A stretch of DNA of 64,000 nt from Icerya purchasi (GCA_039619475.1 CM077116.1:380456760-380520759); one strand, 5' to 3'; shown: positions 13,441-26,100, counted from the stretch's first letter. Notes: generated by a model not told the origin, from the sequence alone. Numbers and translations are program-made.

Positions 13441-14405
13441 CAAGACACGCAATCTAACCCCTAACACTGGCATTTGCTGCGTCAAACTATTTGTCTTTTT
13501 TTTTCCTTTTTGGAATCGAACAATTAAAAAAGAAAGGAACTAACTACATCTTAATACGATATCAAATATTATTAATAAGATATACCGCGAATATAATGCG
13601 TGGAGAAGGAAAAGACAGGATATAAGAGGCGCAATGTAGAAAGATCAAATCTCAGAACACTCGAATACAAGGTAGAACGTTAAACAGAAAGAGATGAACA
13701 GTTAATAAACTCGTGATCGAAATTACATACGAACTTTAAAAAATGAAATAACATCAATTAACATTTAAGCTCAATTTAATGTCTTTATTATCAGTTTCAT
13801 GGTGAATTATTCTATCCACCTCTCTTCACTATTTTCTCATGCTTCAACAACGGTTTTTCAAGATATTTCTCAAGCTCCCTCCACTATTCGCTATCATCAG
13901 ATTATGTAATTTATTTAAACTGTAGGCTTATGCAATTTTTGGCTGCTCGCGATATAAAGAAATATATCTGTTCTCAATTTGCTTCTCTATCGTATAGTTC
14001 AAGTAATTTGGAACTCCTCTGTTCGCAAAAAATGATCCGCCTTATACGCGTACATGAAAAAAACTTAAAGAGCAGTATAAAAAATATTTATCATACATAA
14101 ATGACGGAAACTTGAAAAAGAAAAAAAAAGGTAGAAAAAAGATGCTTAAAATCGGCTTATTGGCAAAGTTTGGACGACTAACTGCATAAGGGTTTTTATA
14201 AAAATGCTTTTAATGATGCAGATTATAACACAAAAATTTTTAAGGTAGCGTGAGCGAAAACCACAGATAAAACAACCCGTATCTAACGACAACGGGTGCC
14301 GATTTTAGAGAAAAATCATCGCAAAAATTGTTCTATAAAAATAGCTTTTAAACAATTTTTTAATGTGAAAACTTCCAATCAACAATCAATACCTTGGAAA
14401 TATAG
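13441..14405. other. AT-rich non-coding stretch
   Basis: No gene, RNA or transposon is recognised here. Confidence 0.5.
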
Positions 14406-15359
14406 GCTGATAACAATGGCCTGGAATTCTCTCTGAAATTTCACGAGAGACGCCTGTGCCATCCCGATTCCGACATAACTCTTTTCCTAAGGAATACCGT
14501 TTCTCTACACAATTAAATTCTTGGGTCTTGTGTTTGATGACAAACTGTCCTGGCTACATCACATTCACTATCTTAAGAATAACTGTATGAAATCCTTGAA
14601 TATACTAAAATGTCTGTCAAACATAGATCCAAATTTCTCACTTTAAGTAAATTGACCTATGGGTGCCAAGTTTATTGTTCATCAAACAAAGCACTCCTTA
14701 AATCGCTTGACACAATTCATCACACTGCCATACACGTTCACTTGGGAGCGCACAAGACATCGCCATCGTTGGAAATCTGTTCACTAGTAGGTATCTCACA
14801 CCCTTAACGGTTATCCGAAACTCCTATGAATTCAGATATCTATTTCACTGGTACCAAGCTAAGCTACACCGCAGCGATAATTTAGGAATCTCACTACCGT
14901 CCTTTCTAAACAATCCCCTCTCCAGTGTACTATCACTCCTTAAAGAAAAGGGAATTAACTGAAGCGCTGACCTTACACATCAGTATGCTGAACTCCCGTG
15001 AGAGCATACTCCAATTGTTGCGGTCTTATCCCTGCTGAGCGATCGCTCGGACCAGGATGTCACACTGCCGTCCCAGTACGCGGAGGAAAAAATTCAACTT
15101 TTTTCCAGCTACAGTCAGCTGTACACAGACAGTGCCAAAGCAAACCCCCTCAAGGGGTCCTCGCCAGTGGTTTGAGCCTACGAGGTGGAAGGAGTTGTTG
15201 TTCATGCGGTTCGGCTCTACGACTTCTGTTCAGTGTTGGAGGGGAAGCTGTATGGTATTCTCTTCTACTTGAGGTAATATCTGCAGTCTTACCCGCAACC
15301 ACGAAATGCATTTCTAATCACAGATTCCTTGCAATCGATTGTCTTTTGTTTTTTTAAAA

Positions 15360-15990
15360 ATAAGTTGTGGGTCTCACAGGGCAAGTATGCCTGTTGTGTG
15401 AGTGCCCGACACTCTTATTACCGTTTATTCAAGATACACAATTACAATTATTCTTGCTTATCCTATACATCATAATAATAGTCAACTAAGTTTATATAAC
15501 TTATGACATAGTACACACATACAAATACATTCACATACCGCAAGTACTCATCTACATGAGGGTAGCCAAAATATCTTTAAATACGAAGAAAAGAAAAGAA
15601 AAGAAAAGAAGAGAAGAAGAAAAAGAAAATAAAGAAAGAAAGAAAAAAAGAAAGGAACAGTAATAGAAAATTATAAAATGTCATGATTCGAACCGTATCG
15701 TGGGTTTTACTCTTTACACCATTCTTTCAGCCATTTCCTTACTTCCCCTTTCCACACACCAAGTTGTTTTTTGTTTAATATATGATGGGGTATTTTACTA
15801 ATTAGTTTAATTAGAACTAAATCATCAGTATTATCAATTCGTAGATTTACGCCCCGGGGATAGATGTAATATATATTATTTTGGTTTCTTGTTAACCGAG
15901 TTTTTTGTAATTTTATATTATTGACATTACATTCTAGTAACCCTTAATAGAAATAGTACATCTTGGGGGACATTTCGTTGTTTTCTTTCC
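15360..15990. mobile_element. Insertion interrupting the RNase H relic
   Basis: The RNase H reading of the host relic stops near 15355 and resumes near 15990. The intervening 0.6 kb is unrelated. It contains a purine-rich AAAGA/GAAGA tract (15585-15650) and a short minus-strand open frame at 15707-15925. It may be the 3' end of another element inserted in the opposite orientation. No clear target duplication was found. Confidence 0.5.
15707..15925 (-). pseudogene. Unrecognised 3'-terminal ORF fragment
   Basis: About 70 codons read without a stop from about 15925 to a TAA at 15707-15709. The frame includes NNIYYIYPRGVNLRIDNTDD, LVLIKLISKIPHHILNKKQL and a tryptophan- and lysine-rich end WKGEVRKWLKEWCKE. 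Amino-acid composition looks coding rather than random. I do not recognise the family; it could be the C-terminus of a transposon protein. There is no start codon and the upstream part is cut off by a stop. Confidence 0.4.
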
Positions 15991-16577
15991 AAGGACACTC
16001 CGGGCACCAAAAACTTTACACACACTGCCTCAAGAAATAAAGCACATCATTAACGTGCTTTCTCGAGTTGGCTCACGGGTAACGTTCTTGTAGGTCCCGG
16101 GTCATGCCAGCGTGGCGAGGAATGAGCGTATGAATTTGGCTATTAAGGTAGCAACATATAGCCCGATGCCTGAAGACGCCCCTCTTCCTCAGCTGGGGCC
16201 ACCGTTTTTTTAGCAACATAAGGCAGAGACATGGGAAACTATGTGGTCGGCTCACACAGCATGACTGCGATCCATCAAGGTGAGCACTGAGCCTCGGTGG
16301 CCACTGATATCCATGTCCCGAAGAGAGTTTGCAGCATTGACTAGACTCCGCATAACACTGCAATATCTCACAACTATTTGTTGGAAGGAACATCTCCTCC
16401 TTCTGCCTCTTCCATATGCAACTCCCCTATTTCACCAACTGCTGAACACATTTTGGAACATTTGCTGCCTGCAGGCATCTCTAATTTACCGTCGGTTGCG
16501 TTGTCAAACGAACCAAAACAGGATCAGGATATTATGCTACACTATATTAGAACGGCTAACCTGTTGAAATACTCTTA

Positions 16578-19500
16578 ATTTTGCACTGATCCATGCGCTG
16601 TAATAATTTCGGCAATTACACACAGCACATGGACCATGATAGGTATATATAAAAAAAAAAAAAGTGAAAACTATAAGGCTACTGCTACGATACAGGTGGT
16701 GAGCGGTGAACGGTGCGTGTTAAAACGGTGTCAGTAATTTATACATTTACACGAAATCAAATGGCTATGCCTTTTTAGTGGTTACGATAGCAGCGCCGCT
16801 CATCGCAGAATCGGGACATATATTGTTTACTTTCTCTTAAGTGTTTCGTGCAGAATTATTAAATTCGCTTTGCATTAAAACAACAAAATATTGTGATAAA
16901 AGTAAGTTAACCGGTATGGAAACTTAAACGTTAATATTAGAACGAGTATAAATAATATTCACGGTAGCAGATATTAAAAATTCTATTGCATTCTCTGTAA
17001 AAAATAATTGAGAACACCACTTTTTTTTAACTCTCTGTAATGATTACGACAGCTAGACTAGCAGCACGATCATGTCATGGAGGCTTGATGATTCGCAAAA
17101 AGTGAACTAACAGAACGTAATGTATTTAGTCACGCTAGAAATTAATAAAATGTTATCTAGAGTTTATTATTTACCACAGTAATCATTTTATTTAAATTTT
17201 TACGTTTAATTTTTATTTAATACGATAATTATTTTATTTAAAATTTTTATAAATTTTTTTTTCTTTTCTATTCGTCCCGTATTTATTTCTGTACCGCTCG
17301 TTGCATTTTAACTTTCCAATTGTCCCGGTGGATTTTCCCAAAGTTTTCTTTCACACAAACTTTGTCCTGACAATTATGAACATAAAAAAACAATCAGCCA
17401 AATCGGTCGAGCCGTTCTCAAGTGATGATGTTTGATTTTTTTTAAAAACGATCTGCATGTAATCGAAGTGATGTATTTTCAAAAAGCAATAATAGTTTTA
17501 AAATATCAGAATAACAAATGCGCATTAACCTTCCACCGGTCAAGCCCATTTTTGTAACATGACTGGTCGCGTGTTCTACTTTGTAAGCACTCGTGTTTTT
17601 TAGTCTAAACTGAAATTTTTAACACGTTATTTGCTTAAATGCTATTATTTTGAGTAATGAAATAAATGTTTATAAATCAATTGATCATAAATCCAAATTA
17701 CTGCTGTTTTTATTATATTCTATTAATAACAATAATAATAAATATTTAGCAAATCGTCAATCATACTCAAATCGATCATTTTTATAAATGCTTGACTTAC
17801 AGAATTCACATCTGAAAATTGCTTTGGTGCAGGAAGTAATTTTATTATATTTTTCTGTTTTGTTTTTGATATTTTTGCAAAAGGGTTTTTTTTGCTACCA
17901 TGCATATCCATTTTTTTGCAGTACAATATGATGACACTGCGTGATGTGTGAAAAAGAACTGGACTACAAATATCTGTTTTGGAATTATTGTTGTTTTGAA
18001 TTTAGTATTATGTAAACGAAAATTATGGTTATCTGTAACTTAACATACGGAATCGTCAGCGCATGAAATCTCGTGCTTGACTGAACTTTTTTAATAATAA
18101 ATTTAGGAAAAGAAACTTCGTATAAAATCAAAATTTTCTAATTCCAGATATTTTCTCAGAAAATTTCCCGTTAACTCTCATTCGCGGTTCCTTCTGTTTC
18201 ATTGTAATCCGAAAGATGAATGTAATTTGTAAAATAACATTGGGTACATATATATGAGTACGCAATTATTTAGTTCACTTCGATTGTTCAAAAAGATTAA
18301 CAGATGTTCCGAAATATTGGGGAAAAATCATTTCAGTGATCTTGAACATATATGATCTACTGACGAAATGTGTACATAAATCGAACTATACAAACACTGC
18401 TGCAACTTCTGTCTGCAGATATGTGGTGCGCTTGTAAAGAACGAAGTATTTCGTGATTGGTTTAATTAGATTACATCACTGTCATGTTGCTTCTGTAAAT
18501 GAAGGAATACTCGTTTTGCACTCCCATAAGAAGAGCGGGAGACTTTAAATGCAGCGGCAGCGGCAGTAGCGGAGAGAGGGATACACTTTAAAATATCTTT
18601 TAATCATTTCCAATTCAAGGTAAATTAACGCGTACGATAATTAATCATATTTGGTGTTAAATATGTTTTGTTTCTATTTTAATGTTTCGAAATATTACCT
18701 ATCGATAAGTCCGTACTGAGAAAAATGAAAAGTTTACAAAATGTCCAGAAAAACATATTCTCGATATCCTGGATCTGTCGCTGGCGAAGTGATACGTTGT
18801 TAAGACAAGCTTGTTTTAATGAAACGAGTTTTAAATAACTGTATTTTCGAGCAATTAGGAATGCAACAGAGTGTAGTTCATTAGAACGATTCAAATGTTA
18901 GAATACTTGCAACTGGAGCAGTTATCATTTTGTGGGGAGTTTTCGAACGATTCTAAATTACGCTAAGAGATTCATTCGCGTGTTTTTATAGAAGCATCGA
19001 GTATCGCCGTCATAAAAAACAGATAGAAAAAAAGGAATTTTCAAAATGTAGTTGTAATTTCTGCTCGGTTCTATTGAAGTTTTTAACACTTGTCACAGCG
19101 GTCGGCGAGTGTACCTGGAAAATAACGTTATACATTTTCTCGCAAATTATCTTTTCAATACAAAGACGAAAAAGGAATACTACAACTTAAGTAACGAGCG
19201 AAAATGATGCGTTTAAGATTTCAGTGAAAACGCACATTGAAAAGGTAAATCTTTATTTTTAGCGAACAATTTTTTATTAAATCTCGCCTCAAAAGTACTT
19301 TAAAGAAAATTGAGCGGAAAAAAACCTTCAAAGTACCATTTCTAATTTAACCCGTTCTTGAAGATCTGTCTAACACTGTTTTTTTTCCAAGTGCAGGTTG
19401 TAGCGAATGCAGAACAACGCGCTAATCGCAACTATTATTGTTTCCAACACAAATGTTCTTAATCAATATTTAACGTAATTTAATACAATGAAAATGATTG

Positions 19501-19845
19501 CACAGCAGAAGCTTGTCGCGGAAAGTGCAGCTAGAATTTTAAGGAGTTTTCAGATGACTGTATATACCATTCGTAGGAGTTTTTAATAACTTAAGCAATT
19601 GCATCCCAGGGCGAGTTTCCACTCTTTCGGAGCATCCGGTTTTGTTGCTAGCGAATTAGTTCAGCTGTTGATTTTACATCGTAGTAAGCGAATTTTCAAA
19701 CCGTTTTTATTAAATAATCGGCGAACTTTATAAATTCAAGCGACTTTAACTTTTGATTATACTTCCGAGAAATAACAAAGATAATTTGAAGACTTCAAGA
19801 ACGCTTTTTCAGAAAACGTGATTTTAAATCTACTATTATCGATTT
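16578..19845. other. AT-rich non-coding stretch
   Basis: No gene is recognised. Near 17390-17420 the minus strand carries GAACGGCTCGACCGATTTGG, a phrase also found inside the Helitron at 28.5 kb, so a small decayed fragment related to that element may lie at about 17330-17430. A short (GCAGCG) stretch occurs at 18552-18570. Confidence 0.5.
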
Positions 19846-20015
19846 CTTTTGACTCCTTTGTTATTTCTCCGTAGTAGTTCTAGCCATTTCCTTCTTCCCC
19901 GAATAACCCTCCCAGTGACTTAATTTTCCTTTCGTCCTACGTTCTTCTTTCTCGATGGGTAATAATAGTCCGTTGCTGACGAGTCCAAAAAATTTATAAA
20001 AAAGAAAAAAAAAAC
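19846..20015 (+). mobile_element. 3' tail fragment of a poly(A) retroelement
   Basis: A pyrimidine-rich stretch ends in GATGGGTAATAATAGTCCGT, then TGCTGACGAGTCCAAAAAA and an A-rich tail. The same end pattern (GGGTA, GTCC, TTG.CG, then CCAAA and an A-run) occurs at 23082-23150, 28163-28203 and 52848-52901. The last of these follows an identifiable LINE C-terminus. It is therefore probably a 5'-truncated or decayed LINE tail with no coding capacity left. Confidence 0.5.
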
Positions 20016-20050
20016 GGTCTACTATTATGGATCTGAAAACGAAATGAAGT

Positions 20051-20299
20051 TATAGTATAAAAAATAAATGCTAAAATAACAAACTAATACGTAAGTAACA
20101 AAATTAATATAAGAATATCAAACTTGTTATCTTAGGAACGTTTTCGGGCATAACCCATCTTCAGCTAAAATATAATCGAACTAAATTAAAAACATGTTAT
20201 GCCCGAAAACGTTCCTAAGATAACAAGTTTGATATTCTTATATTAATTTTGTTACTTACGTATTAGTTTGTTATTTTAGCATTTATTTTTTATACTATA
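20051..20299. repeat. 104-bp perfect inverted repeat with 41-nt loop
   Basis: The left arm 20051-20154 is the exact reverse complement, as far as I can read, of the right arm 20196-20299. The 41-base spacer is 20155-20195. The copied 14-mer AACGAAATGAAGTT stands at 20038-20051 and again at 20333-20346, which could be a target-site duplication. On the minus strand the left arm plus loop read GCTGAAGATGGGTTATGCCC followed by GAAAACGTTCC (20139-20164 in plus coordinates). This resembles a hammerhead-like core of CTGA.GA, short stem, GAAA. No ORF is present. Confidence 0.85.
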
Positions 20300-20370
20300 G
20301 TTACTAACAAACAGGATGATAAAATATTCTTTAACGAAATGAAGTTGTTCAGCCCGCCCCACATATTGAA

Positions 20371-21368
20371 CCCAGGGTTTGAGACTTGTCTTATTCCGGA
20401 TCCAAGACGCTCTCAGGTACATAATTAATCTGAAATTGAATATTGGTTCTATCAGCGAAATCTGGGAAAGTAAAGGCGGCCGAATGGAAGGAACTGGCTC
20501 TAATATTCTCTTCATGGATCCATTAGGCTTGAAACATTATGAAAAGCTTAATTCTACAATTCCTAACGCCTTGTATCAAGAGTATGTCCCATACTTTAGA
20601 CTTTACTTTAGACTTTATCGGTGAAAACTTCAACGCATCGATTTTTTCCAGCTGACTGACCGGAGCAGATTGGACGCGAACGCGATTCAGTGTAAAACGG
20701 AATTTGTACAAACACGCATCCGTTTATAATCGACTTAATAATCGGACGAAAAAGTCTGCCGATTTTTGAGGTAAAAATTGTCTCTCGAGACTCTTCAAAC
20801 TTGCCTTGAATTTTTTCGCAGAATCGATCGAGAAATCCATAAATAAACTTCGAATTTTAGGTACGAATTTTCAAACGGCAATTATAAAAATTTCCCTTTT
20901 TTTCGATTAATCGATTTGGCGAAGAAATTCAAGGCGGGTCTTCGCAAGGGCTAATTTTCACTTTGAAAATCGGCAGATTTTTTTGTCCGATTATTAAGTC
21001 GATTGTAATAAACGGATACGTGTTTGTACAAATTCCGTTTCAAACGGAATCGCGGTCGCGTTCAATCTGTTACGGCTAGCCAGCCGGACGGAAAAATTCA
21101 ACGCATTGAAGTTTTCACCGATAAAGTATAAAGTAGGGTATAGTAAGTACCATACATCCTTGATAAGGTATCATCGATTGTGGAATTAAGCTTTTTATAA
21201 CGTGCCAAGCCTAATGGATCTGTGAAAGGAATATTCGGTCCGATTCCGTTCATTCAGCCGCCTTTGCTTTCCCAAATTTCTCTCGGAGGACCAATATTCA
21301 ATTTTAGATTAGGTTATGTATCTGAAAGCGAATTGGATCCGGGGAACGAGACAACTCCCAAAAATCGA
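20371..21368. mobile_element. Foldback element with about 470-bp inverted arms
   Basis: The left arm (about 20371-20838) and the right arm (about 20894-21368) are imperfect reverse complements over nearly their full length. Examples: GGATCCA.G (left) against TTGGATCCGG (right), AAAGGCGGC..AATGGAA against TTC..CAGCCGCCTTTG, GGTGAAAACTTCAACGCAT against ATGCGTTGAA.GTTTTCACCG, and ATCGGACGAAAAA.TC against its complement near 20973-20992. The centre is about 55 bp. A partial copy in the right-arm orientation lies at 50585-50795. The open frames in the arms have no domain. It is best described as a non-autonomous foldback DNA element; the superfamily is unknown. Confidence 0.8.
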
Positions 21369-21399
21369 TGACACCTTTTGTTCAGTAGCCCACCACCTT

Positions 21400-22815
21400 A
21401 ACTAATAGTCTAACGCACTATTATCCGTGTAGTCCGCAGCCCCGTTTTTACATATAAAGCACGTGAAACGTAACGAATACATCAAAAAATTCTGAACTAC
21501 TAAAATGTTTAAATCAACCCACGACGCACCCTTCAAAACTATGTTCTTCACATAGGCGACTCACGCATGGGCGCGAGCTGTGCATGGGCTGGGTTCAATT
21601 TGCGGCGAGCTTTATACTCTATAAAGAATCCTTTATAGTTTTGCACACTTTTCTCACGATCATTTCGTTTTGTTCGTTGTATGTTTTGACTTTTTAATTT
21701 CAACTTCTACTTTATCAGCCTTTTCATACGCCTGTTTACAATATTTCATGAAATTGTTCTCAAATTGGCTTCTTGGCGCCGTTGACTGTTTAATATTGAA
21801 ATTAACGTTTGAATCAACTATGATGCTTTCGTTCAGTATGACTCTCGACGAATGCTATGCAAGCGATAAAATTTCGTTTTGACAAAACCAATATAGAAAT
21901 TACAAAAAGCTGCACGAAGAACCGGCTCGTCTTCCCATCAGTGTCCTTATTTTTCCGCAAAGCTTAGTTTAGGTCAAATTTATAACGAATTCAACAACCA
22001 TCACGCTATTCTATTCTCTTTTCACAAAATTGCACTAATTTTTTTCGCGAAACTTTGACGGTTTTGAACGAAATATTTATAGAAAAATTTATTCATTACT
22101 CGCATTATGGCAGAAATTTTTTTCAATTAAAATCTGCTCGATGACTGTTTGGCATGCGCACACTACTTAAATCGAATTAATTTTTCAGTTTAGCATTCAT
22201 TTATTATTATCGTTATTTAATAACGTATTAGGGAATAAATGCTATCGAGCCGTATTGCCGTTATTTTTTTCTTTCCTCGTTGCATTTCACCTTAATTTAT
22301 ATTACTTATTGCGGTATTTAAGCTTGTACGATTTGTTCATTTGCTTTTTTATTTCTGTTATTGCTTCTGATTATCCATCTTTTTCTTACTTCTTTATCAT
22401 TTTCTGGGACTTCCTATTCGGCTCTCCCGTTTCCTACAATAATTGCCTTTGTTCCCTCTTTGATTTAAAATTTTTGCCGTTCATTTCGAACACTAATTTG
22501 CACTAGTAAAAATTTTACTTGACCATTTCGTTCGTTCGTAATAATTCCCCAAAAAGGCAGCAAATAATTCGGTCTTTCGGCTGTTGGATTTACAAAAAAA
22601 TAATCCAACGCAGTTTGGCCCTTTCTGGTTACAGGTACCTAATGTGTTTAATTTCGCCGACTTTAATATCATTTCATTACACGAACTTGTTTCACGAGCA
22701 GGTTTGTAGAAAGCCGATACTACTGCCAAACGGTGAATCAACTGATCGACAGATAGCAAATTTCATTGCTGATATTGCGTGAATCGTTTCGGTCGGTTAA
22801 AATAAGGGTGACTTG
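21400..22815. other. Non-coding stretch
   Basis: No gene is recognised. Open frames of 60-90 codons occur on both strands (for example 22519-22782 plus and 22493-22759 minus) but overlap each other and carry no motif. Confidence 0.45.
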
Positions 22816-22821
22816 TGGGTG

Positions 22822-23187
22822 TGAATTTTCAATACAGCGAGATGAGTAATAAGAAGTGATCCCTTTTCACACCCACAATCAATCAATGAGTCGTGAATCC
22901 CTCATAGAGATATCGTGATCAGATGGACAGATCATAATCACGATATCTCTACGAGGGATTCACGCGATTCGTTGATTGATTGTGGGTGTGATGTTTGGCA
23001 TTTATTGAAACCTTCATCTCTGTTATAGCGTTCCTTGTCAGATTCCATTGCTTGTGACTCCTAATTGTTGCTATTTACACGTGTTGATGGGTAATCGTCC
23101 GTTGCCGACAATGCCAGGGAAAAAACCAAACAAGGAAAAAAAAAAGGGGATCGCTTCTTATTACTCATCTCGCTGTATTCAAGATTC
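22822..23187. repeat. Nested inverted repeat
   Basis: The outer arms are 22822-22867 and 23143-23187 (AATACAGCGAGATGAGTAAT and its complement, followed by AAGAAG.GATCCC). An inner hairpin has arms 22868-22920 and 22935-22990: CACACCCACAATCAATCAA and its complement, with GTGAATCCCTC.TAGAGATAT, around a loop GATGGACAGATC. Between the inner hairpin and the outer right arm lies a segment ending GATGGGTAATCGTCCGTTGC with an A-rich run, like the LINE tails at 19.96 and 28.17 kb. Confidence 0.8.
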
Positions 23188-23189
23188 TC

Positions 23190-26100
23190 GAATAGTTGCG
23201 AACGGATTGGAAAAACTCTTTTGTGGACAATTCTACGTATCCCTTATTCGATCTTCCAGCTATCTTTTTACAAATGTTCCGCATATGAATTGTGTTCTTA
23301 AATTATCGTTTGTCATAAAGAATCAGCTAAAAGCCTTCATCACAGGGAAGTGCTTATGGGTGCGGGCAAAGCCATTAACCATCTAACAACGTAACTTTTT
23401 TGAAAAGGCTATATTCGTCTTCGCAAAGGAAAACCGTTTATGTACAAACTGTTTACATCAGAGACGTTCAGTTAACGTGTGTGGTTCACTAAAGCGGGCC
23501 GAAAGTGTGAACTGCGTACAACTTTTCATCGAAAGAGAATTTAAAATTTACACCTTTGCACAACGCTGCTGCAGGATTGGCAAATTCATTTAAGTTCGGA
23601 GCTCCAAAGGTATTCATATAGCCTTGTTACCGACTGTGAGAGTCAAATCCCGTCATGTTTTCGTTCGAGCGTCGCTCAGTCTATGTTCACCAAGTTTGTT
23701 AATCTCTCGTAAAAACATACGGAATTTTATATACCAGCCGGTAGCAAATGCTTGCGACTCTCTAAAGGATACGCAAGCTAAAGCGAAGTGGTTGTTTTGA
23801 GTCTCGCGTTTAGGTTCAAAATGATTATTAACTAGAAACAGAGGCCGGATGTTGTAGGCTGAATTCCTTAAGCAGTTCGGCCGGACATAGTAAGACAGAT
23901 CAAAAATATCAGTTGTAATTTCGACTCGACAGACTGCTTAATGCTATGTATGATGAACGGTTAACATTCTTAATGGTTGACGGTAACAAAATGCGTTACT
24001 CGTCAAGCTCTTCGTAGGGAGTACTATTTGAGAAATATATTTGGACACGTTCCGGAGAGGTCGATAAGCATTTCTGTCACCATATAGCACAAGTAAGAGA
24101 TCTACTAATGAGGTTTCGCCGAGTTGAGCAGCTGTTATCGAATGCGCGTCCGAGACTGTAAAGCCGTGCGCGCTATTGAATAGAGTATGTCGTCCAAATC
24201 GAGCAACGAATGATTTATTTATTTGCAAAGAATTCGTTTCAGAAACAGCAGTAAAATCGAACGGTCTATTGCGGTAATCGTTAGTGGTAGTTCCCTCAAA
24301 CAATAGCCCCCGCCGTGCTTATCGAAACCGTAGTATCAGCAGCATTCCTGTTCGGGAGCCACTTACCCCGTTTCCCAGGATAAACGCAACCGGCCTTACT
24401 GTCAACAGTTTCCCATTCAAAATTTCTTTCACCTCCCGTCCACTTATGTTAGTCAGCAGTGCGTCTGACAGTCGCCCATTCCTAATTTCATCTTGTGATT
24501 GCGTACTCCTTACGTCTCATATTTTCTTATTTTTACTAACACTTGCCCATAACATTTAACTTAGAATTGCATATGGCTTATCGCTTAATCCTAGGTAGAG
24601 TCTGTGGCAGTATGATGGGCCCTATTTGACTATATTGGTGACCATTTTTACTGGCAAGTCTATCAGGGCTAGTGGTATTTTGGGGCAATGTGGATTCCAC
24701 TTGGTTGTGGGTGTGGGCCTTTATACAGTTTCAGTATACTTTTGGATGTCCCAGTACGGTCTGGAACAGCGTGAGTTCTACTCGACGGCCATGCTGCATT
24801 TGTATAATATGTTGTTTATTAATGGAACACAGAGCGATGTGAGTGCAGTTTAATTGTATTGATATTAATCCAAAGCTTCTTTAGTTCTGCGTTCGGATCC
24901 ACATTCTTAATATAGTTACTCGTTTTTAGGTTTCAAATCTAAAAAATAGCGGGGACTCTAAGTGTGTAGTCGTGACCGTACCATTCTTATGTTTTTTAAT
25001 TCCGTCCTTGTAATTCTCCTAGTTATAACGTTCTAGTTTTCTATTTTGTACTCGTTTTTTCTCTTCTGTTAGCATTTTTGTTGTCGGTGTTGTTAATAAC
25101 AGTATTCTCTTTTCAATCTTCTTTTACGGTGACTAAATGTTTCTTTAATCATTTGTATTATTTTATCTTACTTACACTTTTTATAAAAACTGTTGTTAAT
25201 TTTATATAGTAACTACGATTTCTTTGTTCCTCTTATATTTATTCACCTACAGTAGTTGTAGAGGAAAAAGATCAAGAAAAAGAAGACAATTTATAACAAC
25301 AATTTTCATAGTATTTGCATAAAACAATTAAAATTTTAAAATTATGTACGGTCATCGTAAACATGTAGTTCTCGCCACGAAACATGCTGTTTTCTCGATA
25401 AATAATACATTTCCGGTTGCGCCAATTCGCCTATTTATCGTATAATGATAATTCAGTAGTAATTATTATATTCTAAATATAACGATAAAAATAATAATAA
25501 TAAACTGATTTGAATACGAATGCGTTCGTTTTAGGTCAAGCTTAACTGACGTAAACTAAAAAAAATTTGCGTGAAATATACGTTTAATTCTAATAATATT
25601 GGAAAATATGATCTGAAACTAGTTGGTATTCCTTTAATAATTTGAACAATAATTTTCCATGTCTTATCTAGTTATTTTTATAGTTCATAATTATGCGACT
25701 TCATTAAAATTAATTTTAAGTCAGTTTCGAACTGATTTCAATGAAATCCGGATCTGACTTTGTAATTAAATAATTAAAAATTAATTTACACATCACCAAT
25801 TATAGATTCCGACAACACAGAGGTACATACTATTTCTGAATTAATCGTAAATTAATTTTAAAGTACTTTACTAGAGCTTTAGTTATGTCAGTAATCGGCG
25901 CAGAACATTTCAGTATTAGCCAATAAATCATAATCTGACCGGTCATGTTACTTACGTATAATAATAATTATAATAATTTAAAAAATACTAACACGATAGC
26001 AGTAATAATAATTTATCCGGACACACTAGCAGCGTAGCGGTAAGTAAATAACGCGTCTGGCATACATATGTGTAGCACGTTGCATATCAACTTCAAAAAT

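Larger units (their letters stand above)
14406..16577 (+). pseudogene. Decayed RT/RNase H retrotransposon, 3' half, interrupted
   Basis: This is an ancient relative of the minus-strand element at 44529-47107. It starts in the RT thumb region (NNGLEF, then a frameshift, then FLGLVFDDKLSWLHHIHYLK against FLGLLFDQKLTWRSHISNLK in the younger element). It continues as LTYGCQVYCSSNKALLKSLD and HLGAHKTSPSLEICSLVG (14610-14807). RNase H remnants include LYTDSAKANP (about 15120-15150), a degraded ITDSLQSI, and after an interruption VPGHASVARNERMN near 16090-16130, against APSHAGIPGNERVD. The C-terminus (RTSPPSASSICNSPISPTAE, ending RTANLLKYS, stop at 16575-16577) aligns with QRTPSPTNCPF..IRTSGIIRYL. 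Multiple stops and frameshifts are present. Confidence 0.85.

Noticed and set aside
17330..17430. A second Helitron, because of the GAACGGCTCGACCGATTTGG phrase on the minus strand
   Set aside because: Only this short phrase is shared; no TC start, CTRRT end or hairpin was found, and the phrase occurs in more than one repeat family.
20371..20720. Protein-coding gene in the foldback arms (79-81 codon frames)
   Set aside because: The frames are not kept in the opposite arm or in the 50.6-kb copy.
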